Both the position numbers and the translations under genes were made by a program. Source: Alligator mississippiensis (Eukaryota; Chordata; Crocodylia; Alligatoridae). From it: a stretch of DNA of 64,000 bases. The notes below the pieces were generated by a model. It saw only the letters and a list, made by a program, of their open reading frames with translations. It did not search any database and was not told the DNA's origin. The first letter of the stretch is position 1; every line of letters starts with the position of its first letter. Positions 11,131 through 22,404 of the stretch are shown one piece after another. The stretch covers positions 19,078,001-19,142,000 of the forward strand of contig NC_081837.1 of assembly GCF_030867095.1 (NCBI RefSeq), in the 5' to 3' direction.

Positions 11131-11877
11131 TGTGACGGGCTAGCTGGCAGTGACTTAGCCCAGGGGGTTTGCCAGGGTAAAAGATGATTGGAGGACTTGG
11201 GATTCCCTTTCCACATCAGTCTGGTGATGATTTTGCCCAGGGGTTTTGAAGGGGCAAAAGATGATTGGAGGACTTGAGATTCCCTTTCCTCACCAGTCAG
11301 GCCCCAGAGACTCACCCTCCATGTCCCCTGATTGGCCTCTTGAGTCACCTGGAGGAGGATAAAAGGGGCAGCACAGCTGACTCAGGAGAGACCAGTGAGG
11401 GACCACAAGGAAAGAGTTCAAGGAGCTGGGCCAGCGGGGTGGGAGCAGTGGAAAGGGTCCACTGTGTTTTCTCCCCCTCCAGGTACCTAGGCCCTATACT
11501 TCTTGTCATTTGACATTTTGTATTTTGTGCCTTTTATATTTCACCAACCAGCATTGTTTGTTTTGCTGTTTGCGTTTTATATTTTGTTAACCCTGTCTTT
11601 CGTCAACTGGATGAATATGTCTAAGATTGTACGTGTCTAACCTTTGTTGAATCCTGCCCCCTCGGGGCCTTGTAGTGTCCCCTATACCCCCTGGTTTATA
11701 CTGGTTATGGTCCCAGTACTGTTCTCGCATTAAAAGGTATATGGTTAAGTGCCCATTGGTGGTCTGGCTCTGCTCTATAGGGGGAGGAGAGTCCCTACAC
11801 CCCCACAGCGCTTGTGCACCTGCTCTGATCCCCCCAATTGGAGAGGGGGTACCTCTTGGAGTACCGCCTGGGTTACA
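11131..11877 (+). mobile_element. Solo LTR, probably Ty3/gypsy type
   Basis: The segment begins TGTGACGGGC and ends GGGTTACA. It contains a TATA-like GGATAAAAGG near 11357, and a pyrimidine- and T-rich downstream half as in vertebrate gypsy LTRs. An internal direct duplication of about 75 bp lies near 11155-11290 (block AAAAGATGATTGGAGGACTT occurs twice). Flanking pentamers AATCT and ATTTC do not match well, so the target duplication has decayed or the ends are a base or two off. No internal retrotransposon sequence is adjacent. Age appears intermediate. Confidence 0.65.
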
Positions 11878-12196
11878 ATTTCATGGGTTTTCTCTGAAAA
11901 CTGGGGATAATAAAGTGATTAACTTCACAAAGTACTTTTCAATGTGAAGGTGACAAGCTTTTATTTATTAATTTGCCAGGGAACAGGGCAGCCCTGGCAG
12001 GTGAAACATCTGCCCTCTATAAATAGGACATACAAGCTTTAATGAGCATGACTCCATTCTCTACATGCAGCCAGACCCTAAGGGCATCCTGGGCAGACTT
12101 CTAAACAACTCTTCATTATTAGTCTTGATATATATTCTCCCTGTTCATTCATTCATTTGTTCAGTTTGTATGTCACCCCTCAGGCCCAGATTATAG

Positions 12197-12382
12197 CAGG
12201 GGCAGGCAATTATTTTGGGTGGAGGACCGCTTACTGAGTTTTGGCAAACCATCAAGGGCAGCATGACAGGCAGCCAGGGACAGATAAATATTAATTTTCT
12301 AAATTTGGGGGGGCCCTGCGGGCTGGATAGAATGGCCTGGCAGGCAACATCCGGCCCGTGGGCTGCATTTTGCTCACCCCTG
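12197..12382. mobile_element. hAT-type MITE with perfect 8-bp target duplication
   Basis: A 186-bp element with ends CAGGGGCAGGCAA and TTGCTCACCCCTG, flanked by identical octamers GATTATAG at 12189-12196 and 12383-12390. The 8-bp duplication and the CAGGGG ends place it in the hAT superfamily. Noncoding. Confidence 0.9.
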
Positions 12383-12404
12383 GATTATAGCTTTGAGGAC
12401 AGCC

Positions 12405-12535
12405 ACAAAAGGGCAGAATGTTTTTAACACTACAGATTCCTATTGGAAATCTCTGGGTTTATTGTGTGAATCATGTTTGCACACCCAACAGTGCTAACAT
12501 TGCATTGCTCCCTGTGGCACCCTTGAAAGAATCAC
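12405..12535. mobile_element. hAT-type MITE fragment
   Basis: Matches the right half of the family copies at 5795-6022 and 40216-40508: GGGCAGAATGTTTTTAACAC, then TTTGCACACCCAACAGTGCT and a right end with GAAAGAATCACTGATTTAAG. The left part is absent. It lies directly after the element at 12197-12382. Confidence 0.55.
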
Positions 12536-12852
12536 TGATTTAAGATCTTACAGATCCAAACCAACACCATGGGTTGTACCTCAAAAGTTATTGGGAGCCA
12601 GTGTCCTGGGTATCACCCAGCTGTGACCAAAGCAGAACTGTACCCTACACCTTTGCTCCCAGGAGGGGGAGTGGAGGGTGGACCAGGAATGGCTGCAGCT
12701 TCATCCTGATATGCCCTGCAGGTCCTCCTTGCACACAGTAGAGGTGCTGTGGCACCCGTTGAGAACCACTGATATAGTCATTGCACTAAATCATTAAGGA
12801 GTGATTTCAGGAAGCTTTTTGATTTGATGGGACAATTTCTCTTTGTTTATAG

Positions 12853-13440
12853 TGTTGGCCCCCAAAGGTGTTCCAGGAGTAACTACTTCCCCTGGGTTGT
12901 AAAGAGTTAAGCAGAGGGGTGGGGCCACTCCAAACCCAGGAAAGCCAGACCTAGATAGCTACAAGGCTACTTTGAGGGCTAGCAGGAAGGGAAAAGGGAA
13001 AGAGGAGCTGCAAATTAGAGGCCATTTTGCCTGGAGCCCTATGAAAGAATTTGGAGAGTGGCGTTGCTCCCTGATACGCTCCATGCACCCTTGAAGGAGG
13101 CCCAGGGAGACTGTGACCGACTACTGCTAAAGAGTGAGTGACATTTAAAAGGCAGCAGAAGGTAGTGAGGGAGGTCAGGGTGACTGTGAAAGTCCTTGAG
13201 GCATCTGGGACAGCTTGTACTATGCACAAGGTGAAGACTGTCACCCTAAAGGGTCTTTGCAAATGTTGGGGTTTTAAGTTGCACTGATGACAAAATTACC
13301 CCTTTCAAAAGGTTTCCATGCTGGGCTTCATGCGTTATATTACAGTTTTTGTGCTAATGCCTATGGGTATAAATAAGTCCGACTTTTTGTATGCTCTTAT
13401 TAAACTGAGGTATTGTTGTGGACCCTAGGCCACCGCAGCT
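12853..13440 (+). mobile_element. Possible LTR-like repeat
   Basis: Begins TGTTGGCCCCC and includes GGGTTGTAAAGAGTTAA and a late TATTAAACTGAGGTATTG, which resemble parts of reptile Ty3/gypsy LTRs (a promoter-like half and a polyadenylation-like half). The right border is not defined, no target duplication was found, and a dispersed non-LTR repeat is equally possible. Confidence 0.3.
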
Positions 13441-13444
13441 ATAC

Positions 13445-15630
13445 ACCCCCTTGCAAGAAGGATTTTCTAAGTCGTAGGGACTAAGGAAGATTCAAAACGT
13501 CTGTCCCAGTAAAACCAAACACTCCAAGAAACACAGTGAAGGATATTTTAATATGATTTTAGCACTAAATAAGTGATGACAATACAGGTAATGATTAAAA
13601 ATAATATAATGCTCATTATCAAAATAATTACTCATATCTAAAATAGAAAGATATTAATCTTAAATATATTGAGTCCTAAAGTGTTAAAAAATCTCTAGAT
13701 GAGCAGCCTGACAAGGAAAAGGAACTTTTTCCTAGATTTCAAAGACTAAGTTTGAAAAAATCCCTAACCTTAGTTCATCTGCAAATGAGCAGTTCAGTAA
13801 AAATCCCTGGGTGGATCTGAGCTCTATGCTTGCTTACTTTGCCAGACTGTAAAAACTTATGAAATAAAAATATTTCAAATAAGGTTAGTAGATGTTTGGA
13901 TATACCTAATATGTTATCTACTCAATAATATGAAGCTGCATTATTTTAATATGGGAATCAAATGCACCTTTTTGTTGTCAAGTAGAGATCTCTTTGCAAC
14001 CACTAACATAAACCTAGTTTTATTGTAGATGCAGTTTACCTGGCATAAAATCATTAAAGTAGCTCTAAGTGACCCAAAATTGATGTACTTTAACCTAGGT
14101 TCCTCTCTAAAATCTTCTGAACGATAGCATTCCCCCACCCCCTTCACCATTCCCTTAGCTTAGCTCTAGTCAAGCAAATGCTATTTTAGTCTAAATTATC
14201 ACTATTTAGCGGTCAACTAAGGTCTATACAGGGTAGAGAGGGAGGAGATGGCAAGGAGGTTTAAGGTAGAGGTTTTCAAGGGGAGTGATAGCTGGAGTCC
14301 ATGTTGCAGTAGATTACCAGATCAGCTGGGTAGTGTGTGCTAGGTTCTGAAGGTCCTGATGCAAACTTGAAGTGAGGAGCCCACAGAGGCGCCAAGGAGG
14401 AGCTCCATCTAGTCAGAGCAACAAACCAAGAAAATAATCTTAGTAACAACGTTCCGGATAGACTTGATGGGTGCAAAGCTTCCAGAGATGAAGCCAGAAA
14501 ACAGGAGACTGCTGCAGTGACAACATGAACTCATGAGTGCTTGGACCAGTTTTGGCTGTACAGACAGGGACAAAAGACAGATAGTATTCACATGAAAGAC
14601 AAAATAGTATCAACAGTGGAGGGTCAAGTCAAAGATGACACAGGCCAGAGGCTGGAGTGACAAGGAAAGTGTAAGTAGTGTCTGTAGTGAAAAAGAAGAG
14701 TCTGGGAGGGGAGATTGGGAGCTCAGTTTTGGCCAGCATAAGTTCAAGATGACATCAGAAAGGAACATCAGAAGCCCCTCTTTACTTACACATATGAATA
14801 CAGAGAAGGGGAGACCCACCCCATCTCTGTCCCTGGCTGACCCAGGGCTGCAGGAGCCTCAGATGCGCTTCTATCCTGCTCCAGCTAGGGCTGTGGGGAG
14901 TGGGAGCTGAGCTCAAGTGGGGACAGCAGTAGCAGTGGTAGCATGTGGGCTCCCCTGCCTTGCTGGTCCCACCAGATGTCCCCCACCAGTTGGGGAGCAG
15001 GCATAGGGAGGGGAAACCCACCCATTGCCATTGGTGTCTACAGTGCAGCCTGGCTCCCTTTGCAGCCGTTCCCTGCAGCCCCAGCTGGAGCAGGCAGAAG
15101 CAGCAATGGCACATGGGTCTCCCATTCCTGTGCCCCAAAGCATAAGTGAGAGTGGAATGGGGGGGGACTGGAGGTCCTGCTGAGCACACAGTGAAGAGAG
15201 GGGACACTGAGGGTTGGGGATGGGGAGATTCTTACCTAATCTGGGAACTTTAAAAAATCCCTGGATGCTGCTTATGGTGTGGGGGAAAGGCCAGGAGCAG
15301 AGGGTGCAGCCACCCCCGACGTGCCAGTTTTTACTTTGGACCTCCCCCGCCCCGCTTTTAAAAAATCCTGGAACCACCTATGATGGAAGCCAATAAAGGG
15401 CAGAATTTTAAGATCTGTAAGGTGTAACCGCCAGCATCAACACATACCAAGGGATCAAGGGGTCTAAGACTGCAGTATAGGCCTTGAGATGGGCCAAGAA
15501 GAGGTCATGGGAGTTGCTACTTTAGTAACAGACAACAGCTTCAGTGCAGTGCAAAGAACAGCAGCAGGATGGACAGTCATGGGAGTAATTCCAGAGAGTT
15601 GTTGCAGACAACACCTTCAGCTTTGCCATG
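13445..15630. other. No recognisable gene; AT-rich then GC-rich intergenic DNA
   Basis: 13445-14230 is AT-rich with nothing recognised. 14820-15350 is GC-rich with overlapping open frames in several phases, typical of a GC-rich repeat interior rather than a gene; no element ends were found. The whole lies downstream of the last recognised Schlafen block on the minus strand. Confidence 0.4.
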
Positions 15631-15648
15631 AAGTTTTCCAACCTTACA

Positions 15649-16190
15649 CTATCTTTCATACAGCAAATGAAGCTGTAAATTAGCTCGGGATGCAACACAT
15701 AGTAACAGGTTTTCAGAAATTGCCTCATAGGTAGGGACAGAATTGATACCCAATATGATGCATCTTTCCAAGCCAGAAAAGCGACGCATGCTGTCAAGAA
15801 CGATGCCATTTCTCATCATGTCTTCTGCTGTTGTGAAAGATGCCTCCAGCCTGAAATGCCTCATTTTGTTTCTCATTAAGGATGGCAGAATTTCTAATAG
15901 CTTTCCTTCTCTCTCACTGTACAGCATAAAACAGCAATGTCTTTCCCTGAGTAACCATTTTTTTAAATATTGGAGACACTTATCAACCACGTAATGTGCT
16001 ATTTGCCTCTGACTCAAATTATACTTTATGCTGTAAGAACCTGGCAAGCAGTGGCCACATTCTGCTTCATCTAACAACTCTCTCAATTGTTGACAAGGGA
16101 TATTTAGCTGTGAATCTTCTTCATCTGTTTTGCCATGATATTGTATAACTGTGTTGCATTCCAGACCCCTTTAACGAATAACATTGTGAA
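15649..16190 (-). pseudogene. Schlafen pseudogene, C-terminal block (end of helicase part)
   Basis: Minus-strand block matching the C-terminus of long Schlafen proteins (SLFN11/13/14 type). Visible motifs in order are NLSQRQIAHYVVDKCLQYL, CCFMLYSEREGK, then IVLDSMRRFSGLERCIILGI and LLLCVASRAN. The last two correspond to the VLDSVRRFSGLER and LICLASRAK motifs near the end of the mammalian proteins. About 145 codons are open before a natural-looking stop at 15649. Upstream the frame meets a TAA near 16170, and the helicase centre with the Walker B DEAQ motif was not found between here and the next block at 18.2 kb. In long Schlafens this region belongs to a superfamily-1 helicase-like domain acting on nucleic acid in antiviral and replication-stress responses. 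Here it is a relic. Confidence 0.85.
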
Positions 16191-16384
16191 GAACCAGGGG
16201 AGATGGGATTAAACATCTTCCTCCCACTTAAGAACTAATCATCATCAAAGATGTGGCAGGCGAGACCCCTGGGGAGCTGACCCAAGGCTGTTCTCAGTAG
16301 CCTGGTCGTGCAACCCAGGTGGCGGTGGCGAGGTTTGAAGGAGACCCAGACATGTGACGCTTGGGGAGAGAGGCACGGGAAACT

Positions 16385-16930
16385 ACAATGAGTAATCATA
16401 GCAACACAGGACTGTGTAATAACAAGCTGTGGTTATACCAACTCCATTATATCCTGGCTCTGGTTCCTACCAGCCAAGACTTCTACAGAGCACCCTGCAA
16501 AAACCCATAACTAAAAGGGGGTAACTGGGTCATCATCCCTGGGCACTGACTGGGGGGCAGGGGTACAAAAATAGGAGCTTCTAGCCCTGCTGCTGCCAGG
16601 GCACAAAACTGCCCACTTATGTCTCTACAGAAACCAAGGCTGAACAAGTATATAACCAAATGTAAGCATAGGAGTAGGTCCATTAGGATGAGCAAAAGTT
16701 TAACAGTATGCATAGATCTGTGCCAGGGTTCGAAATCACATAAATATGTTTATATTGTTCATGGTGAAAGGGGCTGCATGTTAAACTAAACTGGAGAACA
16801 TATAAACCTGACAGTGAGTGGTCATAGTAATACAGGGCCATGTAATAGCAAGCCATAGATGCATCAACCCCATCACATGATGGCTATAGTCAGGGATTCC
16901 TTACTATAGCGTTCCTTGGGGAACTAAGGC
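16385..16930. repeat. Diverged direct repeat pair
   Basis: A block near 16388-16450 (AATCATAGCAACACAGGACT, then a GTAATA.CAAGC stretch) recurs at about 16817-16880 (GGTCATAGTAATACAGGGCC, then GTAATAGCAAGC). Spacing is about 428 bp and divergence is appreciable. It may be the remains of one element inserted twice or an old local duplication. Confidence 0.5.
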
Positions 16931-16934
16931 TGAA

Positions 16935-18180
16935 CCTTCTGATTTAGCCGCTAGGCAAGAGGCTACTAGTTTGAAGTTTGTCTGTCCTCCACAGGGGCAA
17001 GTCTCCCAAATGGGGCAAAGGGGATAGTTGATTTACAGCAGAATAATTGACACAACCCTGGAGGGTGAATCTGGCCCCAAATATTTCAAGACACATGGTC
17101 AAGAAAAGCTTTCTGAAGTGTCTATACTGGCCTAAAACATGAAAACTACCCTCCCTGCTGTGACATCTTCTCAAGTGTTGATTCTGCTCTCCTGGAGGTA
17201 GCAGGAGTACAAACTAGAAATGTGGATGAGGACCAGAGGTTTTTAACACCATCTCATCTCCCCCTCATTAGTATGGAACTACATTGCTGCTGAACTATGA
17301 GCCTGCCAGCTCATACTGGAAAGAAGGTGTCAGAGAAGTAAAGGCTTCCTACAAGTTTGGGAAAGATTTCTGGCTATCAAGTTCTCCCCAGTCTTAATCC
17401 CTTTCATGTGTATTACTGTATTTTCCCTGAATCCAAGATGACCTTGAATTGAAGATGATGCCCCAATCATTAGGTTCTATACATGGAAAGCTGTGTGACA
17501 AGCAAGCTGTGTGGGGAGATTAAACAGTTTGCCCCTTCTTGTGCCTGCCCCCTTGCCACTTCTCGCCCTGCCTGTCCCCCTCTCCTCTCCCTACCAAGCT
17601 TTGCCCACCCATCTCCCTCCCCGTCAGCCTTTGCTCTCCTCCTGCCTCTGCCTGGCAGTTCCCTCTTCCCCCCAGCCTTTGTTTCCCACCCCTCTCCTTA
17701 CCCTTCCTTCGAGCTGGCAGAGTCCATGCCTATTCTAGCCTGGGATATTGAGCACAGCCACAGTCTAGCCCTGATAGCAGCTGTATGGGCTGCATGCCTG
17801 TACTACATGGCTGGGCTGTAGCAATGTTCAATGCCCCAGGTGGAAGTATGGAAGAAGCCTGCCAGTAAGGAGCATGGGTAAGGGGAGGGGGTTGTGTGTG
17901 GAAACAGAAATTAAATGCGGGATGGAAATGTGGGGGAAGAGGCTGCAGGGGGCAGATAGCAGGGTACAGAAACAGATGTGGTGGGGCAGGAAGCAGCTGC
18001 ACCTACAGCCCTGACCCTGAGTAGGAGCTGGAGCTGCAGCTGGTGCTGGAGCTACAGCAGTCACTTGGCCCCCGACAACCCTCATACTTGGTTCCAAGAC
18101 AAGGGGCTTTTTTTTCATGCTAAATGGAGAATAAAAACTCAGAATTGAGGAGATAAAGTATCTAAATAAGTTTGGAGGGA
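16935..18180. other. No recognisable gene; pyrimidine-rich segment
   Basis: 17,530-17,710 is strongly C/T-rich on the plus strand and produces overlapping low-complexity open frames in all phases. It is followed by G-rich sequence to about 18,060. It is probably a repeat interior within the region between Schlafen blocks. No motif-bearing protein was seen. Confidence 0.4.
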
Positions 18181-18194
18181 CATCTGTAATGCTT

Positions 18195-18640
18195 ACATCA
18201 CCAATTCTCTCAGGGGCTGATTCTCACAAATGTAGAGAATTTCCTTCATTTCTCACAGAAACACATTCCCTAACTTCTCAATGATTTTCAGGGTCACAAT
18301 TGTTTTCGCTTTTCCTTGCAGGTGATACATAAACAGCTTCCTGGTTTTGCAGAGGTCCATGGTCACTAACTCATATTGTTTAAGAGTCAGATGGTTGAAA
18401 AACTCACAGGAAAGGTGGTCACTTAAAAAGGACCTAAAACTCAGCAAGCCAATCACAAGTGCATCCAGTAATTTTTTGATGACTTCATGGGATATGATAT
18501 AACTATTGTGATACATTATTTGCAACATAACGTATCCACTATCACTAGTGTCAAGCGCATCAGGGCAGTTGGCACGATTCTCTTGGAGGCGCTGCTGGGG
18601 GGGATGTCTGTTAGCAGGGTTTTTCAAACACTTGAGATTG
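18195..18640 (-). pseudogene. Schlafen pseudogene, block with eroded Walker A
   Basis: Minus-strand block matching the start of the helicase-like domain of long Schlafens. It contains LLDALVIGLLSFRSFLSDHL and then LTLKQYELVTMDL, equivalent to LLQSLVIVLLGFRSLLSDQL and LLTAQQYEIFSRSL of mammalian SLFN11/13 as I recall them. Where those proteins have a Walker A loop (GLPGSGKT), this copy reads HLQGKAKT, so nucleotide binding would be lost. An in-frame TGA lies at 18255-18253, after which homology resumes with EILYICENQPLRE. It is collinear with the N-terminal Schlafen blocks upstream on the same strand, although 12.5 kb of foreign DNA lies between. Confidence 0.85.
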
Positions 18641-18904
18641 AACCTCTGCTTTGGTTACTTCTTTTGTTGACATCAGTCTGTGGCCGTACGGATGGACGTA
18701 ATGAAATGGATCAAACAAGAATCTATCCAGCAACCTTTGGGGCTAGTCTTCTCCTCCTCTTCTACACGTGTCCCACCTGAGAGAGCTGACGATAGGGATT
18801 CAGCAGAGTCTGAGGATTATTCAAATCTGAGCGGGCCATGACGGGAGTAGGAGTCCTGCACTGCCCTGCTCGTGAGGCATCCTCAGCCCTCTGTACTTCT
18901 GTGC

Positions 18905-19470
18905 TAGGATACCACTGTGTCGTGGAAACACACACAGCATACTTTTGGGTCAGGTCAGCAGAAGCTTTTATTCAAAAGAAACTACAGCTGTAGGGGGGAT
19001 TCCAAAGTGACATGGATTTCCCAAGCACTTGGAGAGAGTCCCCCACCAAGAGCAAAATCAGGAGGCTTATATACTTTTTAACAGTCGCTTACAACTCACG
19101 TGATCATATAGTGAAATTAGCATGAAAAGCGGCTATGACATTACTTCATTACTTCTTTGCTGTAATCAGGATGGGAACTTATGGGGGAGGCGAGGTTAGT
19201 TCACAAACCTTCTTGCACCTGGAAATCAGAGTTGTACATACGTTTTGCTATCTTCAAGACTGCGGTGAGTGAAGCAGTTGCAGAGGAGTTACAAAGAACA
19301 AACACTTTCCTTTATCTGTTCTACTGTACAGAGCCAGCAATTCTCCACAAAGCGGTTATGTCATCTTCTAACTCAAATGATCAAAGTTTAAGGCATTTAT
19401 TTTTTTCTGATTCCAGTCTCCACTTTGAGTCTATTTAGTCTCACTTTAGCCTTAAACTTGCATTCTCATG
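18905..19470 (-). mobile_element. Single LTR of the ERV (3' LTR)
   Basis: On the minus strand this segment follows a purine-rich tract (about 19470-19482, AAATAGAGGGGC) at the end of the env remnants. It then has a TATA-like GTATATAAG (about 19066-19074) and an AATAAA polyadenylation signal (about 18966-18973). The outer end near 18905 is approximate. No matching second LTR was recognised upstream of gag, so age cannot be judged by LTR comparison. Confidence 0.6.
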
Positions 19471-21665
19471 AGCCCCTCTATTTCATCATGCAGCCTTTCA
19501 TGTTTTCTTTCAATTTGCTCACACTTTTGTAACACCATTATTCTAGACTATGCCATGGGTTTTCTTTCCTTGCTAAAGCTTCTATTGTGGCTGAAATGTT
19601 AATTATGGCTAATTCCAATTCTCTTACTCCAAGCCACGGTATGAAGGTTCTCACAAATTGATGGAACCCTGTGTTTCTGGTAGCTAAGGGGTTAACCGCC
19701 CTTTTCATGTGATGGTTGAAATTTTTTACTTGTTCCAGATATATTGCACTATGCATTTCGAAACCAGGGATAACATGTCCAAGAGTGCATGCCCCCACCC
19801 AATTCCAGGGGAAGATTTTATGAGCCCTGTTTCCTCAGATCCAGTAAAGGCCCGGGGCAGAAAGGGTACTCAAATCTGGACAGGTGTTGTGCCATATCCG
19901 GCACTTTCGATTGATATGCATCCTATAGGGCGGACCACGTTTGGCTGCTATCCTGCTGGACTGAGATATATTACAAGAAGTAAAATTGGAGTGAATGTCA
20001 AATTCCGATCTGTTTGCAATGAGAGCAACATGAGGTTCCTTAGAAAAGTTGTAGACCATGAATCCTGTACAATTGAGAGAGGGTACTTTATCCAACAGGA
20101 TTCCACTGGTGCTATTAGGGCTATAATCAAGAGTAGTTAGGCAATGAGGGTAATGTCCTACAGGTGTGGCTTTATTGTAAGCTCCGGTGTTGTTGGATCT
20201 GTAACAGAAAGGCGCCTCTACTCTTGGGGAGATTATCCAGTTAGCAGGGGCGGCCCTCCATTCCTTAGGAGCGGACCGAGGTGCAGCTAACTAGTAGTAT
20301 CTAACAAAGCCACCGTTTATTTTTCCCCATTGCTGGAGGGATATTGGCACTCCGATGATTGGGATTCCTTGGTGTAGGTGCGCTGGGCTGTGAGAACATA
20401 TCCAGCAGTCACTTTTATTTCCACCTTGAGCCACCGTAAGGGAGATCTGCAAGTACTAATTTTTCTCCCACCCCCCTTGGGTGATACTAAGATACCCAGA
20501 TGTGATGTATCAGGATATCAGTGCCATTTTTAGAGACAGGAGGGACAGAGAATTTCAACAACAAACATAACCAGCACGAGTAAGAAAAAGAACACAACCA
20601 GCCAAACCCAGGATGGCAGCCAAAGTCTTTTTTCGTCCTCTGGACTCAGGTTACCTAAAGGACTGAGAACGTTGGCTCTTGGTCTTGATCGAGGTGGTGA
20701 TCTTCCGAGTGGGAGCATTCACTTTCTTCGAGGCCGAAGATGATATCTTTGTTCTTCAACTGATGAATCTGGCTGGGCTGAGGTGTTGGGTTCAGGAGAG
20801 AGGTTACTAGCACTTGCACCCTGATGCTCCTCAGTTGCCTGAGTGAGGTCCTGAGGGTCTTTGTCCTTGGCCTCAGGGAAAGGTCCCAACCTGGGTTGGA
20901 ATTCAGCTGCTTCGGGGTGCAATGGAGGTGATACCTTCTTGCAGTGTAAGGCGTGAGTCCACGTTTGGTGACCTTGGCAATGAACAGCAGAATTAGCGGT
21001 CAGAAGTACCTGGAAAGGTCCCTTCCATCTGGGTTGAAGTGCGTTTTTGCATTGATAGACCTTTACGTAGACCCAATCTTCTGGTTCGAGGTTGTGACAG
21101 GGAACATCCGGTGGTTGAGGTAAGGCTTCTTGGACCTGGGCTGCAGCCTGATGTTGAACCGGTTGTTGCTGATGTGGGAGTCTCAGGAGAGCAGGGTTCG
21201 AACAAAGGTCAGCGATATCCTCTGCTGGCTCCGGCGGTGGGGGCACCCCGGACAATGCTGGATACATCAGAGCGGTGGCCGGCGTGTAATTTGGGGGAGC
21301 AGCCAGTTTCTCCCGAACAGCTTTGAACTGCTGTTTTAATTTTTCTTGAGAGTCTTTTAGACTTCTAGTTTGAGATTCTGTCCGCCTTTTGGACATTTCA
21401 TCATACCAATAAAAGTATGCGTCCCACTGGTTTTGTGGTGTCTTGGATCCATGGGACTCTAAAGCCCCTCTTAAGTGCACTATTTTATCCCGATCCAATG
21501 TTCCTTCCTGTGGAAAATGCTTCACGGGATCATCCCTAGTATCCCAGTTCCACTTATCCAGCTACTTGCAAGCCTCGGGAGAATAGTGTGTGTACATGAA
21601 GTACGCCGGAGTCCCCTTAGGGGGGACGGGAACTTGTTTAGACTGACTTGTTCCCATTTGCAGTC
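18905..21665 (-). mobile_element. Broken gammaretrovirus-like endogenous retrovirus
   Basis: Minus-strand ERV fossil. The parts recognised in transcription order are a gag N-terminal portion (about 21660-21200) with proline-rich sequence, a portion resembling the C-terminal GPY/F part of a class I integrase (about 21110-20950, motif LQPRWKGPFQVLL), env remnants (about 20720-19530) with several N-glycosylation sequons and a membrane-anchor-like hydrophobic segment, a polypurine tract and a 3' LTR. Protease and reverse transcriptase were not recognised. The element is incomplete with several breaks. Class I (gamma-like) placement rests on the integrase-end motif. It lies between Schlafen blocks, so it probably inserted in the Schlafen locus. 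Confidence 0.8.
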
Positions 21666-21699
21666 ACACAGGGAGACGTAGGAGAGGCTTATTTAGGAT

Positions 21700-22400
21700 G
21701 TCCGGGCCGCTCAGTGCCTTGCCCCGCAGTTTTTCACCGCCCAGACAAAAGGCTTCTGACCCGACACCAGCTCATAAAACGGAAATGGGGAGGGAAACAC
21801 AAGAGGGATCCTTTCACTCCTGCTCTCGGCAGAAGCTACTGGGACAAGGGGTTTGGAAAAGACAAAATCACTCAGACGCCCTGTCCACTGGGTCACGAGG
21901 TTCCAGCTGGGCACCTTGCTTTCGACGCTACCTTTTTAGGCAGAATCGGGGCAGCTAGACCCAGCCTTAGTCCCAGACCTGGTCAGTGGCTCATTTTTCT
22001 AAATGCACACACGCACATTCATTCAATAGCCAGATAGAAAAAGACCAAATCACTGGGAAGCCCTGTCCACTGGGTCACGAGGTTCCAGTTGGGCCGCCTT
22101 GCTTTCAAAACTGCCCTGTCAGGCAGAATTGGGGCGGCTGAACCCAACCGTAGTCTCAGACCTGGTCAGTGGCTCATATTTCTAAATACACACACACACA
22201 CGCGCATTCATTCAGTCAGCCAGACCTCCTCCCGCACACCGCCTTAGCTAATTAACTACAAGCCCCATGTGCTGTTGGATGAAGGTGCTTCAAACTCTTT
22301 CTCCCTGAATAAAACGTACGTTACCAGACACAAAATTGGATCCTTTACCAGACAGAAAAGTTTAGCCGGCAGTAAGGTTCAGACTGACCTGGGTCTTGTC
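21700..22400. repeat. 182-bp tandem repeat next to the ERV 5' side
   Basis: Two copies of a unit with period 182 bp are seen. CTGTCCACTGGGTCACGAGG occurs at 21881 and again at 22063, followed in both by a CAGGCAGAAT.GGGGC-type block and by CAGACCTGGTCAGTGGCTCA. A CA/CG dinucleotide stretch lies at about 22188-22204. A short echo of a TTACCAGACA motif follows at 22320-22355. The region sits where the leader or 5' LTR of the minus-strand ERV would be expected, but no similarity to the 3' LTR was seen. Confidence 0.75.
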
Positions 22401-22404
22401 ATTA

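Noticed and set aside
20530-20718. Separate small membrane protein gene on the minus strand
   Set aside because: The hydrophobic segment lies within the ERV between gag/pol-like and env remnants on the same strand and is best read as part of that fossil.
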